Origin: Ceratopteris richardii | Taxonomy: Eukaryota > Streptophyta > Polypodiopsida > Polypodiales > Pteridaceae | Direction of reading: 5' to 3' | Length of the DNA: 64,000 nucleotides | NCBI GenBank assembly: GCA_020310875.1 | Contig: CM035428.1 | Location: forward strand, 104,181,661 to 104,245,660 | Shown here: positions 46,201 through 54,100 of the stretch, in pieces | Layout of the letters: every line of letters starts with the position of its first letter | How positions within the stretch are numbered: the first letter of the stretch is position 1 | Made by a program: the position numbers and the translations under genes | Notes under the pieces: generated by a model | What the model was told of the DNA's origin: nothing | Seen by the model: the letters and a program-made list of their open reading frames with translations, nothing else | Database searches by the model: none

Positions 46201-46954
46201 TCTCATCCAGGTATACAACCTTTCCAGGTGTATCCGGGTCCTTGAATTCGTATATAGTGATGATACCTACCTCACTAAGTAGTTCTGTTTTGTATCTCCA
46301 AAAGGCTTCATCCATTTCTTTATTTACAAACAACTCTATGCTTCTGTTATCCTGAGGGATCCATTCTGGGATTAGTACTCGTGTCAGTACAGATTTCCCT
46401 CTAGGTGTTCTAGGCTCGCCTAATGGTTCCTTTCCTTGAAATTTCGCTTCCGTCTCTAATTGAATTGTGCCAAACTCATTAGTATCGTTTGGCTGCGTAC
46501 TTAGGACGTACATGGTTCCTTCTTTGTCTATGTAAGCGTCTCTCTCAAATTTCACCACTGGTCTTTCCAATCCAATGGGTTGATCAGGGTTGTGCAGTTG
46601 CACCACTTGCCTTCGCAAACCATCCTCATAGATACGAGCACCTAGACGGTTGGTTCGGAATCTCTGCAAAAACGCATCCCTTATTGCTTCATAGGTGCCG
46701 AAATGGTTGATATCATACTCTGTAAGCCACCTCGCTGCTTCATTAACTAATGTTGACTGGAATACTATGGCCTTGTATGCCGGATCAGGTGGATGGTTTA
46801 GTACTGCATAACTTATTTCAAAGGTGCGTACATGAGCATCAGGACCATCACCTAGAAATCCACCGAATTTGGTGTAAGTTACTCCTGTTGGAACCGACCG
46901 GAGTGGAAGTGGCTGTTGCTGCTGTTGTTGTTGTTGTTGTTGTTGCCCACTCAT
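40292..46954 (-). CDS. Gypsy gag-pol polyprotein of E, N-terminus fused from X (2,220 codons)
   Basis: Open throughout. Residues 1-100 (polyQ, then HVRTFEISYAVLNHPP and AARWLTEYD) are a gag fragment of X; from 101 the sequence is E (LGARIYEDGLRR, also in B). Gag domain 355-520 (YFDGIGDPYDHVAEF). Zinc knuckles CX2CX3HX4C at 572, 769 and 799. Protease 1218-1330 with DSGA at 1236 and MILGRPF at 1307. RT about 1640-1900 with YVDD at 1808-1811 (41522-41533). RNase H about 1945-2070 (VDASNYAIG, TDHQAL, RADHLSRL). Residues 2155-2202 are an extra H2C2-like zinc domain. The product continues in frame after TAG 40292. Ty3/Gypsy, non-chromovirus by appearance. Confidence 0.88.
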   Translation of the reverse strand: MSGQQQQQQQQQQQPLPLRSVPTGVTYTKFGGFLGDGPDAHVRTFEISYAVLNHPPDPAYKAIVFQSTLVNEAARWLTEYDINHFGTYEAIRDAFLQRFRTNRLGARIYEDGLRRQVVQLHNPDQPIGLERPVVKFERDAYIDKEGTMYVLSTQPNDTNEFGTIQLETEAKFQGKEPLGEPRTPRGKSVLTRVLIPEWIPQDNRSIELFVNKEMDEAFWRYKTELLSEVGIITIYEFKDPDTPGKVVYLDETSERVFVVPDRAKNTYTWRGELVFPPSRTNMNTSQQGAGTSSAHGNQREGNKERPKVGFTRPIGRDRTTTDTDRVDRQRDHGIPGGRDYFPLPRPLEHARTLRPTQLVKSMKNYFDGIGDPYDHVAEFKQVLRAEQVEDMFTQYNAFGLTLKNTALTWFQPLQQRQFRDIHHFLESFITEFSKSGVRHDTSSLIHSFKQTPQETVRLAGRRFRQYVERCPMQELPSQAKQVSLFLDGLLSSKLRSYVYLKEPRTLEQCVRICIDIEDNLGDELELSKVYKDSDCSSLASTKLSSSIEDLAEKVAQKLGVSSKPRVLTNKRCYTCGGDHLANMCPNTTQPQANPSGQYCTIERRYTNHTAQDCPYNKQTVRQNYPQAYAQPGRYQGQYNAQPYYYRPPQNYPYQAQQRPQPVLAQQPPPPANVISVKYAAAEENLSRALVPSSPLITESDPHSNSFDSTHVDSPPAYYTESPEHVETYHYDSPPMEPSWEPDYANVMSANPNPRPQLRQQRPQGPRGPCFRCQGDHFIKDCPHPPISGQSQYYNIQGFCADCGKEHIIKDCPKNPVNAPNVTPINVIGIVNNADGSNPTYVPIQAITRAQALLQNQQLNQEKVAGTSDVAESSSKKTKSWKDSRERIKRKWSKKITELEGSLKESRAKIQELTSQELNQENPAQKSGSVLAEPIPENLDMMFRAYQARLKEGPQVAEMSKNYPRADLEIERTKLCMKMVELAQALFEASRYLNWNNMAKPELHFQGLMERLEYLIESKEKKDQHRNPIVPETQERNAPSLSQVPNTEGQDNLSSIHRYSHEFLREIQEEKWRKEQGTHPPIQEIDDLQEQFPQDIPSIYDDVEEEQLSEHTGFESNSLQELPQFTGPWEAKSISMRAPTIIVRDEESVIPRNTEVIKNTKVQCNLTLEELLKVKPELWKHVANQFPELATTPSPIGSQDKVPEIPVEKIGDVSEGEEGNTYLPITHQGYTTKAILDSGAGVAIATTALWKRWGKPALRPTRMKLQMADGHIEKPLGLLEGISLTTCGVEFEHTFAICDFAKNHAYEMILGRPFMRQLQIVQDWGTNSLYLQHLGVTTKVNLKDYSHRDVPPIQWNTIHKTPVETESVHSLESDPSWLHEDTHLWMCKVAKQEEERLEARTLGAEQHPRTLQDPAYAPVVFPDEEFEPHGWAEILATMDVAINEEQWTPHCDEDGYDISVFMIEPIMCDAILEECEPNTDTFEDASDFDLESIIMDSPFASEEEYFYEVETHPQRHEEITNEVRLATEVTNKSEGKKRKNKETTTEKEESLFEVPENFKKYEIEDRRIMVRMPNRKANDGQVYDNREKTKKIIVAIEGEEEKCTYIGHDLTTEEEEELVALLREYRDVFAWSYKDLKGVDPDICSHRIPMTPDAKPTKQKPYTYNDNYAAKIKEEIDRLIEAGFIYEIEHTEWVSPIVVLPKKNGKLRVCINLKKVNAATIRDSYPLPITEHLLERVAGKEVYSFLDGFSGYNQVAIAPEDQHKTAFATEWGIFAFRVMPFGLTNAPATFQRLMCHVFKEFLRKSLEVYVDDICAHSNVRQTHIPELRQIFDKCREYQVCLNPEKCVFMVRQGKILGHIVSKNGISTDEEKVKVIADLPRPTNVKEVQAFMGHCGYYRRFIHMYAIIAKPLYSLLTNFEWTDECENSFNELKRRLCSAPILTTPDWSKPFHVHVDASNYAIGCVLAQPTSEGNIDLPIAYASRQLNAAERNYTTTEREGLGMIYAVKKFRHYLLANKFKFFTDHQALLYLVNKPCNTGRLIRWFLLLMEYDFEVVVRKGKTHLRADHLSRLTSGEAPQGVMDDLPDAYLFNLEIAPEWAESIVPILTYGPKNPRIKIKEGEITKSQRYQILAGSIYKQDNQKILACCVDESEHANWLQLAHVGALKQHHSKHRTSQTLHRLGVYWPSMEADVYKLCKECHVCCERPPVEHATLYHVSLTPD

Positions 46955-46990
46955 GGTGCTAGTGGTGGTACTGTTACTATTTCCTGAGTT

Positions 46991-47608
46991 CTAAGGATGT
47001 GTTTCTGGTTCTTCAGAGTCTGTATGATCAGACTGCTCACCTTCCGGTTCGAAAATAGCGCTCAACCTCTTACGAATTTCTAATTCGAATAGCCTATCCT
47101 CTTCTTTGGTATCAAACGTAGGTAAGCTTACCCCGAACAGTGGTGTCCGGAATGAAGATTCACCAGGAAATATCACACTGTCACTGGAAACTTGTAAATT
47201 CTCTGCAACTGGGACCGAACTGCCACCGGAATTAGTGGAACTTTCCCCAACCCAAAGTATTCTTTCACCTTCAATGACCTCTCTGGGCATGACACCTCTA
47301 TCCTCAGACGGGTTCAAATCTTGACCAGACGGCGTCGGGTCAACTGCACACTGCGTCCTTGTAGACTCCAAAGTTACTGTATCTTCTGCAGACTGTGCCA
47401 AAATTTCACCGGAATCTACCGAAATTGCAGTATGTTCTACCGGAATGCTACCGGAATCACTGCTCACCCGCTTCGTTTCTTCGACGACTAGACTTAACTG
47501 ATCTGTGCTTCTGCCTCCTGGGGGAGTCCTTAACAAATTCTGTACTGCCCAAGGTTGTTGGTCTCTCCTATACTTCGGATACGACTTGCCGGACCGAGTA
47601 ACCGGCAT
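46991..47608 (-). CDS. X gag leader ORF (205 codons)
   Basis: Starts MPVTRSGKSYPKY, a beginning similar in style to MNLRSGRHLGKD of B. Ser/Glu-rich with few hydrophobic stretches and no recognised domain. It ends in a TAG that lies in the same frame as the following ORF, 12 codons before MSGQQQ. It may be the true N-terminus of the X gag polyprotein with a nonsense mutation (or a leaky stop) rather than a separate gene. Confidence 0.55.
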   Translation of the reverse strand: MPVTRSGKSYPKYRRDQQPWAVQNLLRTPPGGRSTDQLSLVVEETKRVSSDSGSIPVEHTAISVDSGEILAQSAEDTVTLESTRTQCAVDPTPSGQDLNPSEDRGVMPREVIEGERILWVGESSTNSGGSSVPVAENLQVSSDSVIFPGESSFRTPLFGVSLPTFDTKEEDRLFELEIRKRLSAIFEPEGEQSDHTDSEEPETHP

Positions 47609-47670
47609 ATATCACCTTTGCAACAGTTTACATACTACTCTACCTTACTGTCGATTCACAATTTATGGTC

Positions 47671-47740
47671 ACCTTCCCACAATCACTTTGCAACACTCTG
47701 TTGCCACCTTCCCACAATCACTTTGCAACACTCTGTTGCC
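47671..47740. repeat. Two 35-bp tandem units next to the X primer site
   Basis: ACCTTCCCACAATCACTTTG begins identical 35-bp units at 47671 and 47706. A third start, ACCTTCCCAC at 47741, leads directly into the primer-binding site, whose complement begins with the same letters. Confidence 0.9.
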
Positions 47741-47743
47741 ACC

Positions 47744-47761
47744 TTCCCACAGACGGCGCCA
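47744..47761 (-). other. Primer-binding site of X
   Basis: The minus strand reads TGGCGCCGTCTGTGGGAA, one base from the 5' LTR. This form is common in plant Tat-type Gypsy elements; I do not assign the tRNA. It differs from the tRNA-Asp type of A and B, so X is a separate lineage. Confidence 0.75.
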
Positions 47762-47762
47762 G

Positions 47763-48330
47763 TGTTAAACACGCGTTGCCGTCAGAGACGCGTTTAAGCT
47801 ATTTTCGGGTTCTTGGGAGTGGAAGGGGTCTGAATAAACAGAGGCCCTATACTTGATTTTCCCAATTAATCACTCACCCCACAGTACCTTAATGTTTAAA
47901 TCTCTGTTAATACTAATCGATCTCCAGACTCTGGTTCGTTCTCTCACCGTATTACTATCTGTACTCAGACTATTGCTAGTTCTTCCACAATCTTACCGAT
48001 TATGCTCTGATTGATACGTTCTCATCACATAGCGCAGAAGCTATCCATTACCGTAATACAGACTCACAAGACTTACTTACTGGAACAACGTTAAACACCA
48101 CTGAAGATAATCAAACAACAAGCAAAATAACACAGTACTACTCAGAATTCTCCAACATAACACAACGGAAACTCAACAGAACGTATCACCCAGACAGACA
48201 ATCTGGCGATCCTTCTGGTCGTCACCGAAGCGTCTTTTCATTGATTTATAAATGGTTACATCTCTTCGCAGCGACCTTTCGGTTCGTGCGGAATACGAAA
48301 ATGGAAAGATTTACAATTGCCAATCCGGCA
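47763..48330 (-). repeat. 5' LTR of X (568 bp)
   Basis: The plus strand begins TGTTAAACACGCG and ends CCAATCCGGCA. About 95% identical to the 3' copy. Beyond 48330 outer Copia sequence begins. Confidence 0.9.
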
Positions 48331-49893
48331 GCTTTGGCAAAGAGGACCATTTCAAATTTTTGCAGGTGTAGCAAACTAGCAAGATTCAGATGACCAAAGC
48401 ATGCATGCCAAAGCTTTGCATCTGACATAGCCTGAGAATCATGTACTGAACATGTTGAATCATTCACACATCTTTCATAGTCTAGTATGAGCTTATACAA
48501 CCCACGACATAAAATGCCATTAACAATAATCATGTTGTCATTTGACAGATCATGAACTGTACATCTGTCATCAACAAATTTCACAACCAAGCCAATCATG
48601 GCAATGCACAAATTGATAACATTTTTGTTGACCCCTGGCACAAATAAAGCATCCGTCAAAGTGAAAGAACTACCATCAGTAGTAGCTAGAATGATCTTAA
48701 CAACTCCCATCATAGGATAAGAGGAGTTGTTGGTGCATGTGACAATATTCCCAATAGGGGCAGGCTCAAGTGAAGTGAAGAAACTTCACTACAAGGTAAT
48801 ATGTTTGGTTGCCCCACTATCAAAATACTGGCAAACATTTGAGTCTACTACAAACATGCACTGCTCATGAGAATATGGGTTGAAATTGCAAACAATAGTA
48901 AATGCCATTCTTCATTCTGCACAAGATTAGCAGACTCTGTTTTTGGTGTAGAGGCCTCTACAACAACCATTCCAGCCTCTTTCTTCTTTGCCTCTTTAGC
49001 AGCCAATTTTGGACAACTCTTAATAATATGATCATTTTGCTTTACGATTTGCAAACAATTTCTCCTTTTCTGATTTCTTCTCATATTTGTCTTCCTTCTT
49101 TGAATGTGCAACATTTGCAGAGTTTTGCTTACTAGTAGATGAGCTCCATTTACATTTGCCCTTCTGACTAGCCAAGAAAGCTTGATTTGCAACATGCATA
49201 ATAGACCTATTTTTCCTAGACTGATCTTCTTGCAATACAACATAAGCTAACTCTTCAAATTTTAAGGCATTTGGATTGCCTTTCATCATCAAACGAAGAG
49301 TAGAAGCAAAACTCTGATGTGAGTTGGGAAGACCATTTAGAGCAATTTGCACATGTGAACTATCAGGAAGTACTTCATCTGCAAAAATCAACTGTTCCTT
49401 CAAATCCTTGATCTTTACCAAAAAACCGTCCATAGAATCACATTTATTCATGTGCTCACTCTCCAACTGTTTTTGGAGGTAAGCAACACGAGCCTCATTC
49501 CTAGCCTGGTATAGTGTGGTAAGTGTATCCCAAGCATCCTTAGCTGTTCTACAAGAGAAAATGTGAGGAATAATGGCACGTTTGATAGATAAGACTATCA
49601 ATGCATGTGCCTGAGCATCTTGGCCATCCCAACAAATTTTCTCTGCAATAGGTGCAACAGGAACCGCAATACGAACAAGAATCAACAAAATATCACTATC
49701 TTCGATGCCATCTGCATCAACTTCTCTACCTATATTTGCAGGTGTAATAGAATGTTTATCAACACCCTACACTATTCCACAGTCCTTTTGCAACCAATAC
49801 ATGACACATCATATAAGCCCAGAATGGGTAGTTAGTACCATCCAACTTATCCTCAACAACCAACATATGAAATACATCACTGCTTTCAGCCAT
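48331..49893 (-). pseudogene. Outer Copia gag, protease and integrase N-terminus
   Basis: Starts at ATG 49893 (MAESSDVFHML). Gag frame 49688-49032 contains TTLYQARNEARVAYLQKQLE and FLASQKGK. Protease region about 48850-48700 (TDGSSFTLTDALFVPG), then LWHACFGHLNLASLLHLQKF of the GAG-pre-integrase domain. It breaks off at the X LTR. Several frameshifts; one early frameshift falls near GLWN. Confidence 0.88.
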
Positions 49894-50006
49894 GGCCACT
49901 GACTAAAATACCATGATGCAGAAAAGTGATTGTATATGAAAATGTGCGATTCCTAGATTGTGACCGGAGGGGTGTGGATGATGCCCTAAATGAAGCGGTG
50001 AACTAC

Positions 50007-50017
50007 TCTAATACCAA
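50007..50017 (-). other. Primer-binding site of outer Copia
   Basis: The minus strand reads TGGTATTAGAG close to the 5' LTR, the tRNA-Met type with one change from TGGTATCAGAG. Confidence 0.75.
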
Positions 50018-50018
50018 T

Positions 50019-50251
50019 TGTTGGAGTTAGATGTCTATAAAAGTATGCAAACAACACAAGGAAGAAGAAGAAGAAGCTTGGAGCACAACACACAATTCTG
50101 ATTGTATTACCACTAGAATGTATAAGGATAACTAACCCGTTAGGGCTATAGGCATATATACAAGCCGGGGGAAAAAACCTCCTAAAGAAGGAAAAAAGTG
50201 CCCCAACGGTCCTAGTGTGTTCACACACATCACTACCTAAATATATCAACA
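50019..50251 (-). repeat. 5' LTR of outer Copia (233 bp)
   Basis: The reverse complement matches the LTRs of Copia 1 (TGTTGATATATTTAGGTAGT...CCAACA), which places both in one family. Confidence 0.92.
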
Positions 50252-50256
50252 CCCCC

Positions 50257-50554
50257 AATTTTATTCCCAAAAAATCGAAATCTCTTCGCTACCCTCCCTG
50301 GGTCGAGCTCACTAATCTGCCATACTTCTTGCACAACTTTGTGTGGGACATCATATCTCTGGTTGGCAAGCTATTGGCTTTGCAAGAGGATGTTAGTGGT
50401 CTCATTTATGAAGGTGCAAGGCACTCTTTCAACGCTTGGTGGCACCCTCGAATCTGTGTCAAGGTTGACCTCAGCATGCTGCTTTCATCAAAGATCAAAG
50501 TGCACCTGCATGAAGGGGATGTATGGGAACAAGATGTTAACTACAAAAGCCTAC
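50257..50554 (+). pseudogene. DUF4283-type domain, right half
   Basis: The frame from 50257 reads YPPWVELTNLPYFLH, ISLVGKLLAL, RICVKVDLSMLLSSKIKV and DVWEQDVNYKSLL, the second half of a plant DUF4283 domain. It is in frame with the left half at 15065 once the duplicated 5 bp are counted once. It is cut at 50555 by the LTR of element F. The zinc knuckle that normally follows is not seen. Confidence 0.7.
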
Positions 50555-51146
50555 TGTAGCTCAGTGATGAGTAGCACCTCCTTTAATGTCAATTCGGGAA
50601 GACATGAGGATGGTATGAAGACCTGGAGCAAGTGAAGGCACAAATGTGTGAGTGAGAAGCACACAAACATGCACACACATACACACACATACACACACAC
50701 GCACACACACGGCAAGAACAAAGAGAGTAAGACAATGGAATTACTTCTATTACAAACAAGTTCTCATACAAGCTCAAAACTACAAGAAGCTAGCCCCAAA
50801 AATGAGCTCTCTAGCTCTATTTATAGTTTTTGACTAGCTTTGGCCTTGTCCAGACCTAGTGTCCGGCCTAGTTAAAAATTAGGTTCCAGGGCTTATTTGA
50901 GGGCTCAAACGAGATCTAAAAAATATGAAAATTGGCAGGCAACTACTTCTAAGGCTCCCCAAGCTCGAGGACTCCTCGGCTTGTACAAAATAGAGCTAGA
51001 AAAAGATGAAACGGTATTTACAAGGGTTTCTAGTGATGAGAATCACTTTTAAAATGATGTAAGGTTTGGAAAAATTTTAATAGGTTGCCTTAGTGCTAGA
51101 TCCGCATGCATGCCCATACTTGGCTTCTTCCCATATGATGCCAACA
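50555..51146 (-). repeat. 3' LTR of element F (592 bp)
   Basis: The plus strand begins TGTAGCTCAG like D and ends GATGCCAACA before the purine tract. TATA region CTATAAATAGAGC (minus strand) near 50820. Confidence 0.9.
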
Positions 51147-51159
51147 CTCTCCCCCCCCT
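51147..51159 (-). other. Polypurine tract of element F
   Basis: The minus strand reads AGGGGGGGGAGAG before TGTTGGCATC. The 3'-ORF frame stops just upstream (SVRGDRR, then stop). Confidence 0.75.
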
Positions 51160-54100
51160 AGCGTCTATCGCCTCTGACAGACCTCTGCTCCACGGTTTGA
51201 TCAATGTACTGCTGTAGTATGTCGGTTGCCAATTCTTGTTCTTTAATCCGTAGTCCTTTGACCAGGTCTCTCTGCAGGGCCTCCCAATTAACTGCGCCCG
51301 GTAGGTCAGGTTGTGGCGTGGTGTAGAGCTCTGAATGCATTGTTTGTTCGCAGGCGAATAATTGTAGGAGATGAGTTGGGCATGGCGCGAACACTTCTGA
51401 GTGTGCTTCCCAGAACCTCGTGTTGAACATGTCATCAAACGTTTGCTTGTAGCAAGCAGGGAGATATCTTATTCGTGCATGCCACGCATAAGCCACTCTG
51501 ATACTCGGGGTCATGCTCATATCATAAAGTAAATCATAGTTACTGTTGATGAAGCCCGGAATTGGAGGCTGGATATTACATACATTTCGGAAAGTCTTTA
51601 ACACCACTTGCATCATGTCCAAAATTTTGAGCATCATCTGCGCGGCGACATCTGGCATGGGGTGTAGGCGTGGCATCCAATGTCTGATGGTAGCTATCAT
51701 GTATTGAACTGTTGGTGTGCCTGTTGGGGGTGCAATGGCGGGGTCATTGAGCCATTCTTTGCAATTGGCATTGTTCTTAACCTTTATGGCAAATGCCTTC
51801 CATGATCTTCTCCGTTGCACTGGCCCGTAGCAATTGTTATACTTCAAGTGCATGGGCGCGTGATCCCATGTTCATAGCATCTCCGGATAGTTCTCCAATA
51901 ACTTTTGCCTCCAGGTTGGTTGGAATATGTTCCCTTTGTGGGCGTCCTCTGGAATGTCCTCAGGTTCAAATTGGGTAGCAAAAGTAGGGTACTTGTTGGT
52001 TTTGCGTTTGATCTCGGCGTTGTAGTCTGCCAACAGTACAAAGTATGGTTTATATTGTAATTCTGAGCTGGTTATCAGTCGCCTGGTAGCCAAGTGCTTG
52101 AAATATTCCGATTGAAGTATGGTCTCCTCGATAGTCTTCATAGCCACCATCTGAGTTGAGATACGCTCTTCGTGAGTCACCCCCATCTCTTCTACCTGTT
52201 TCATCCATGTCGGAGGGGGTTCCTCATATGTGTCTTGTCCCTCATCAGTGAATGTGCCTCCTGGAAAAGGTTGAGGCTCATAAGTATCATCAAATGTTTC
52301 CTCCACTGGAATGGCTATGGCCTCCTCCTCTGTTGGTTGATCAGGTGGAGAGGGGGGTCGTTCGTATTGTAGCAACTTAATCTTTAATTCTGCAATCTGT
52401 TGTCGTAGCTCAAGTACCTCATTGGCCGTTGAAGGTTTAGGTTCTGGTGAAGTAGCAGCATCGACCATCTCTGTAGGTTTTAGTGGGTGTGGTGTAGGCA
52501 CTTGGGATCTTTGTAATTCCTTGACTTGGTCGGCAAGCTGATCATGTGCTTCTAAGAGGTTGGCATAGGTTTCGAATATTTGTGTATGCTTTCTGAAGGG
52601 ATGGCCCGGAAGTTAGCAGGGTCGATGGGTGCCCCTGGAGTATTTTCTATGGCGGCTTCGAGGTTTTCTTGATTTTGTTGCTGTAATATCATGTTTTCTT
52701 CTTGTGCAGCCGCTAGGTGGCGTCGGAGTAGAGCCATGTTTTGTTGTAGTCTAGCATTACGGGCTAGCTGATCTCTGAGTTGTTCTTCCGTTGCCCTAGT
52801 CGTCTCTGTATGTTTGGCTTCGAGCTCCACCTGGATTGTTGGAGGGTGGTCACTTCATGTTGTAGTGTTGTATTACTTAGCTCCAAGGCATTGACACGTG
52901 CTTGGAGTTGAGCCGAGAGATTGCACAGCTCTGTGTTATTTTCTTCCAGTAATCTATACTCTTGCTTAAGTTGAGTGGCTGCTTCGAACATGGTGTCTAG
53001 TGCATGACTAAATGATGTGGATGCAGGGGTAGAGGTGGAAAATGCAAAGGGTTGGGAAATGGGGAAGGGAGAAGTGGATGATGTGCCTATGAGTGAAGTG
53101 AAATGTGAGGATGTTGGAACAAATGTGGTGGTGGGTGCTCCTGTGGATGGTGAAATGTCCATGGGATTGGACGTGATGGTGTGTGAAGTGTGAATCGTGA
53201 ACACAGGAATGGTGGGTGGTGTGTTAGTGGTTGCCGTGAATGTGGGGGAGGTGGGGTGGGAGTGGGATTTTCTCCTGTAATTCTCAATTTGCTCCACAAG
53301 GTTTGCCAAGAACGGAGGTAGGGTGACTTGTGTAGGCTCTGAGGAGGTTAGGAGTGGCCCAATGGGTTGGGGTTGGGAGAGAGGGAAAGTATGTGTGAAG
53401 GGAATTGGGTGTGTTAATGTTTGGGTAGGGTCATGTGGATGTCCGAGAGGTGGGAGAGACGATGGGTGACCTATTACGGTATGATCGGTGATGGGATGAT
53501 CTATCTGGGGTTCGGAAAATGGATTGGAAGTGGTGGATGTAGGTAAAGGGAAGGATGGAGAAATGGTGGTGTGTAGAACGGTTTCACTATTGGTGGATAC
53601 TGGTTGTTCAAGATGGCTAGTGGTGAGGGGTTCTGAGGGCTGGATGGAAGGTGATGGTGGAGATGGTATCTGGATATGTACATCATCACTATTGGATGGG
53701 CTTGCCATGTGAACATCTTCTTGAGTGTTTGTAGGGAGTGAGGTAGAGACTTCCATCTGAATCATCTTTCCCCGTCGTGGTCTTGTATCGATCCTTCGTT
53801 GGTCATATTGAGGGGTATTACGATATACCATGGTCCTCATGGCTTCCTCTATTCCACAGGTATCTGCTAAAAGGTTCAATGATTCTACAAATTGAGGGTC
53901 TACATTCTCCGCCTGCAGCATCTGGTTCACCAGTGCTCTATGTGCCTCCTCTGACAACTTATGCCTTTTCTGCACTTACTTGATCGTTTTGTAGAGTCAT
54001 TTTAGTTGTGCAGTGTAGGCGCGAGCTTCTTCCTCACTCTCCTCTTGTTCATGTGTGCCTTCTGCGTGAGTATGTTGTGCCTCATCTTCCCAATGGGTTT

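Larger units (their letters stand above)
28444..48330 (-). mobile_element. Composite Gypsy block: X with D and E nested, internally deleted
   Basis: Bounded by two copies of one 568-bp LTR (28444-29011 and 47763-48330, about 27 differences). From the 5' end (right) come: X primer site, X gag N-terminus, then E gag-pol and 3'-ORF, E 3' LTR, end of the D 3'-ORF, D 3' LTR, end of the X 3'-ORF, X 3' LTR. No 5' LTR of D or E is present. The simplest history is X, then D into X, then E into D, then one deletion from X gag to E gag. There is no matching duplication (TCATA left, GCTTT right), and 0.83 kb of the host Copia is missing, so a more complex event or mis-assembly is possible. Confidence 0.75.
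15066..50251 (-). mobile_element. Outer Copia element, split by three insertions
   Basis: Minus-strand Copia of the same family as the one at 15326-20443. Its parts are: 5' LTR 50019-50251, gag to integrase N-terminus 48331-49893, linker and RT 27021-28438, RNase H 20449-20698 and 15171-15320, 3' LTR remnant 15066-15170. Flanks are CCACC (15061-15065) and CCCCC (50252-50256), a 5-bp target duplication with one substitution. The DUF4283 frame continues across it. About 0.83 kb of integrase core is missing at the insertion of the Gypsy block. Not mobile. Confidence 0.85.
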
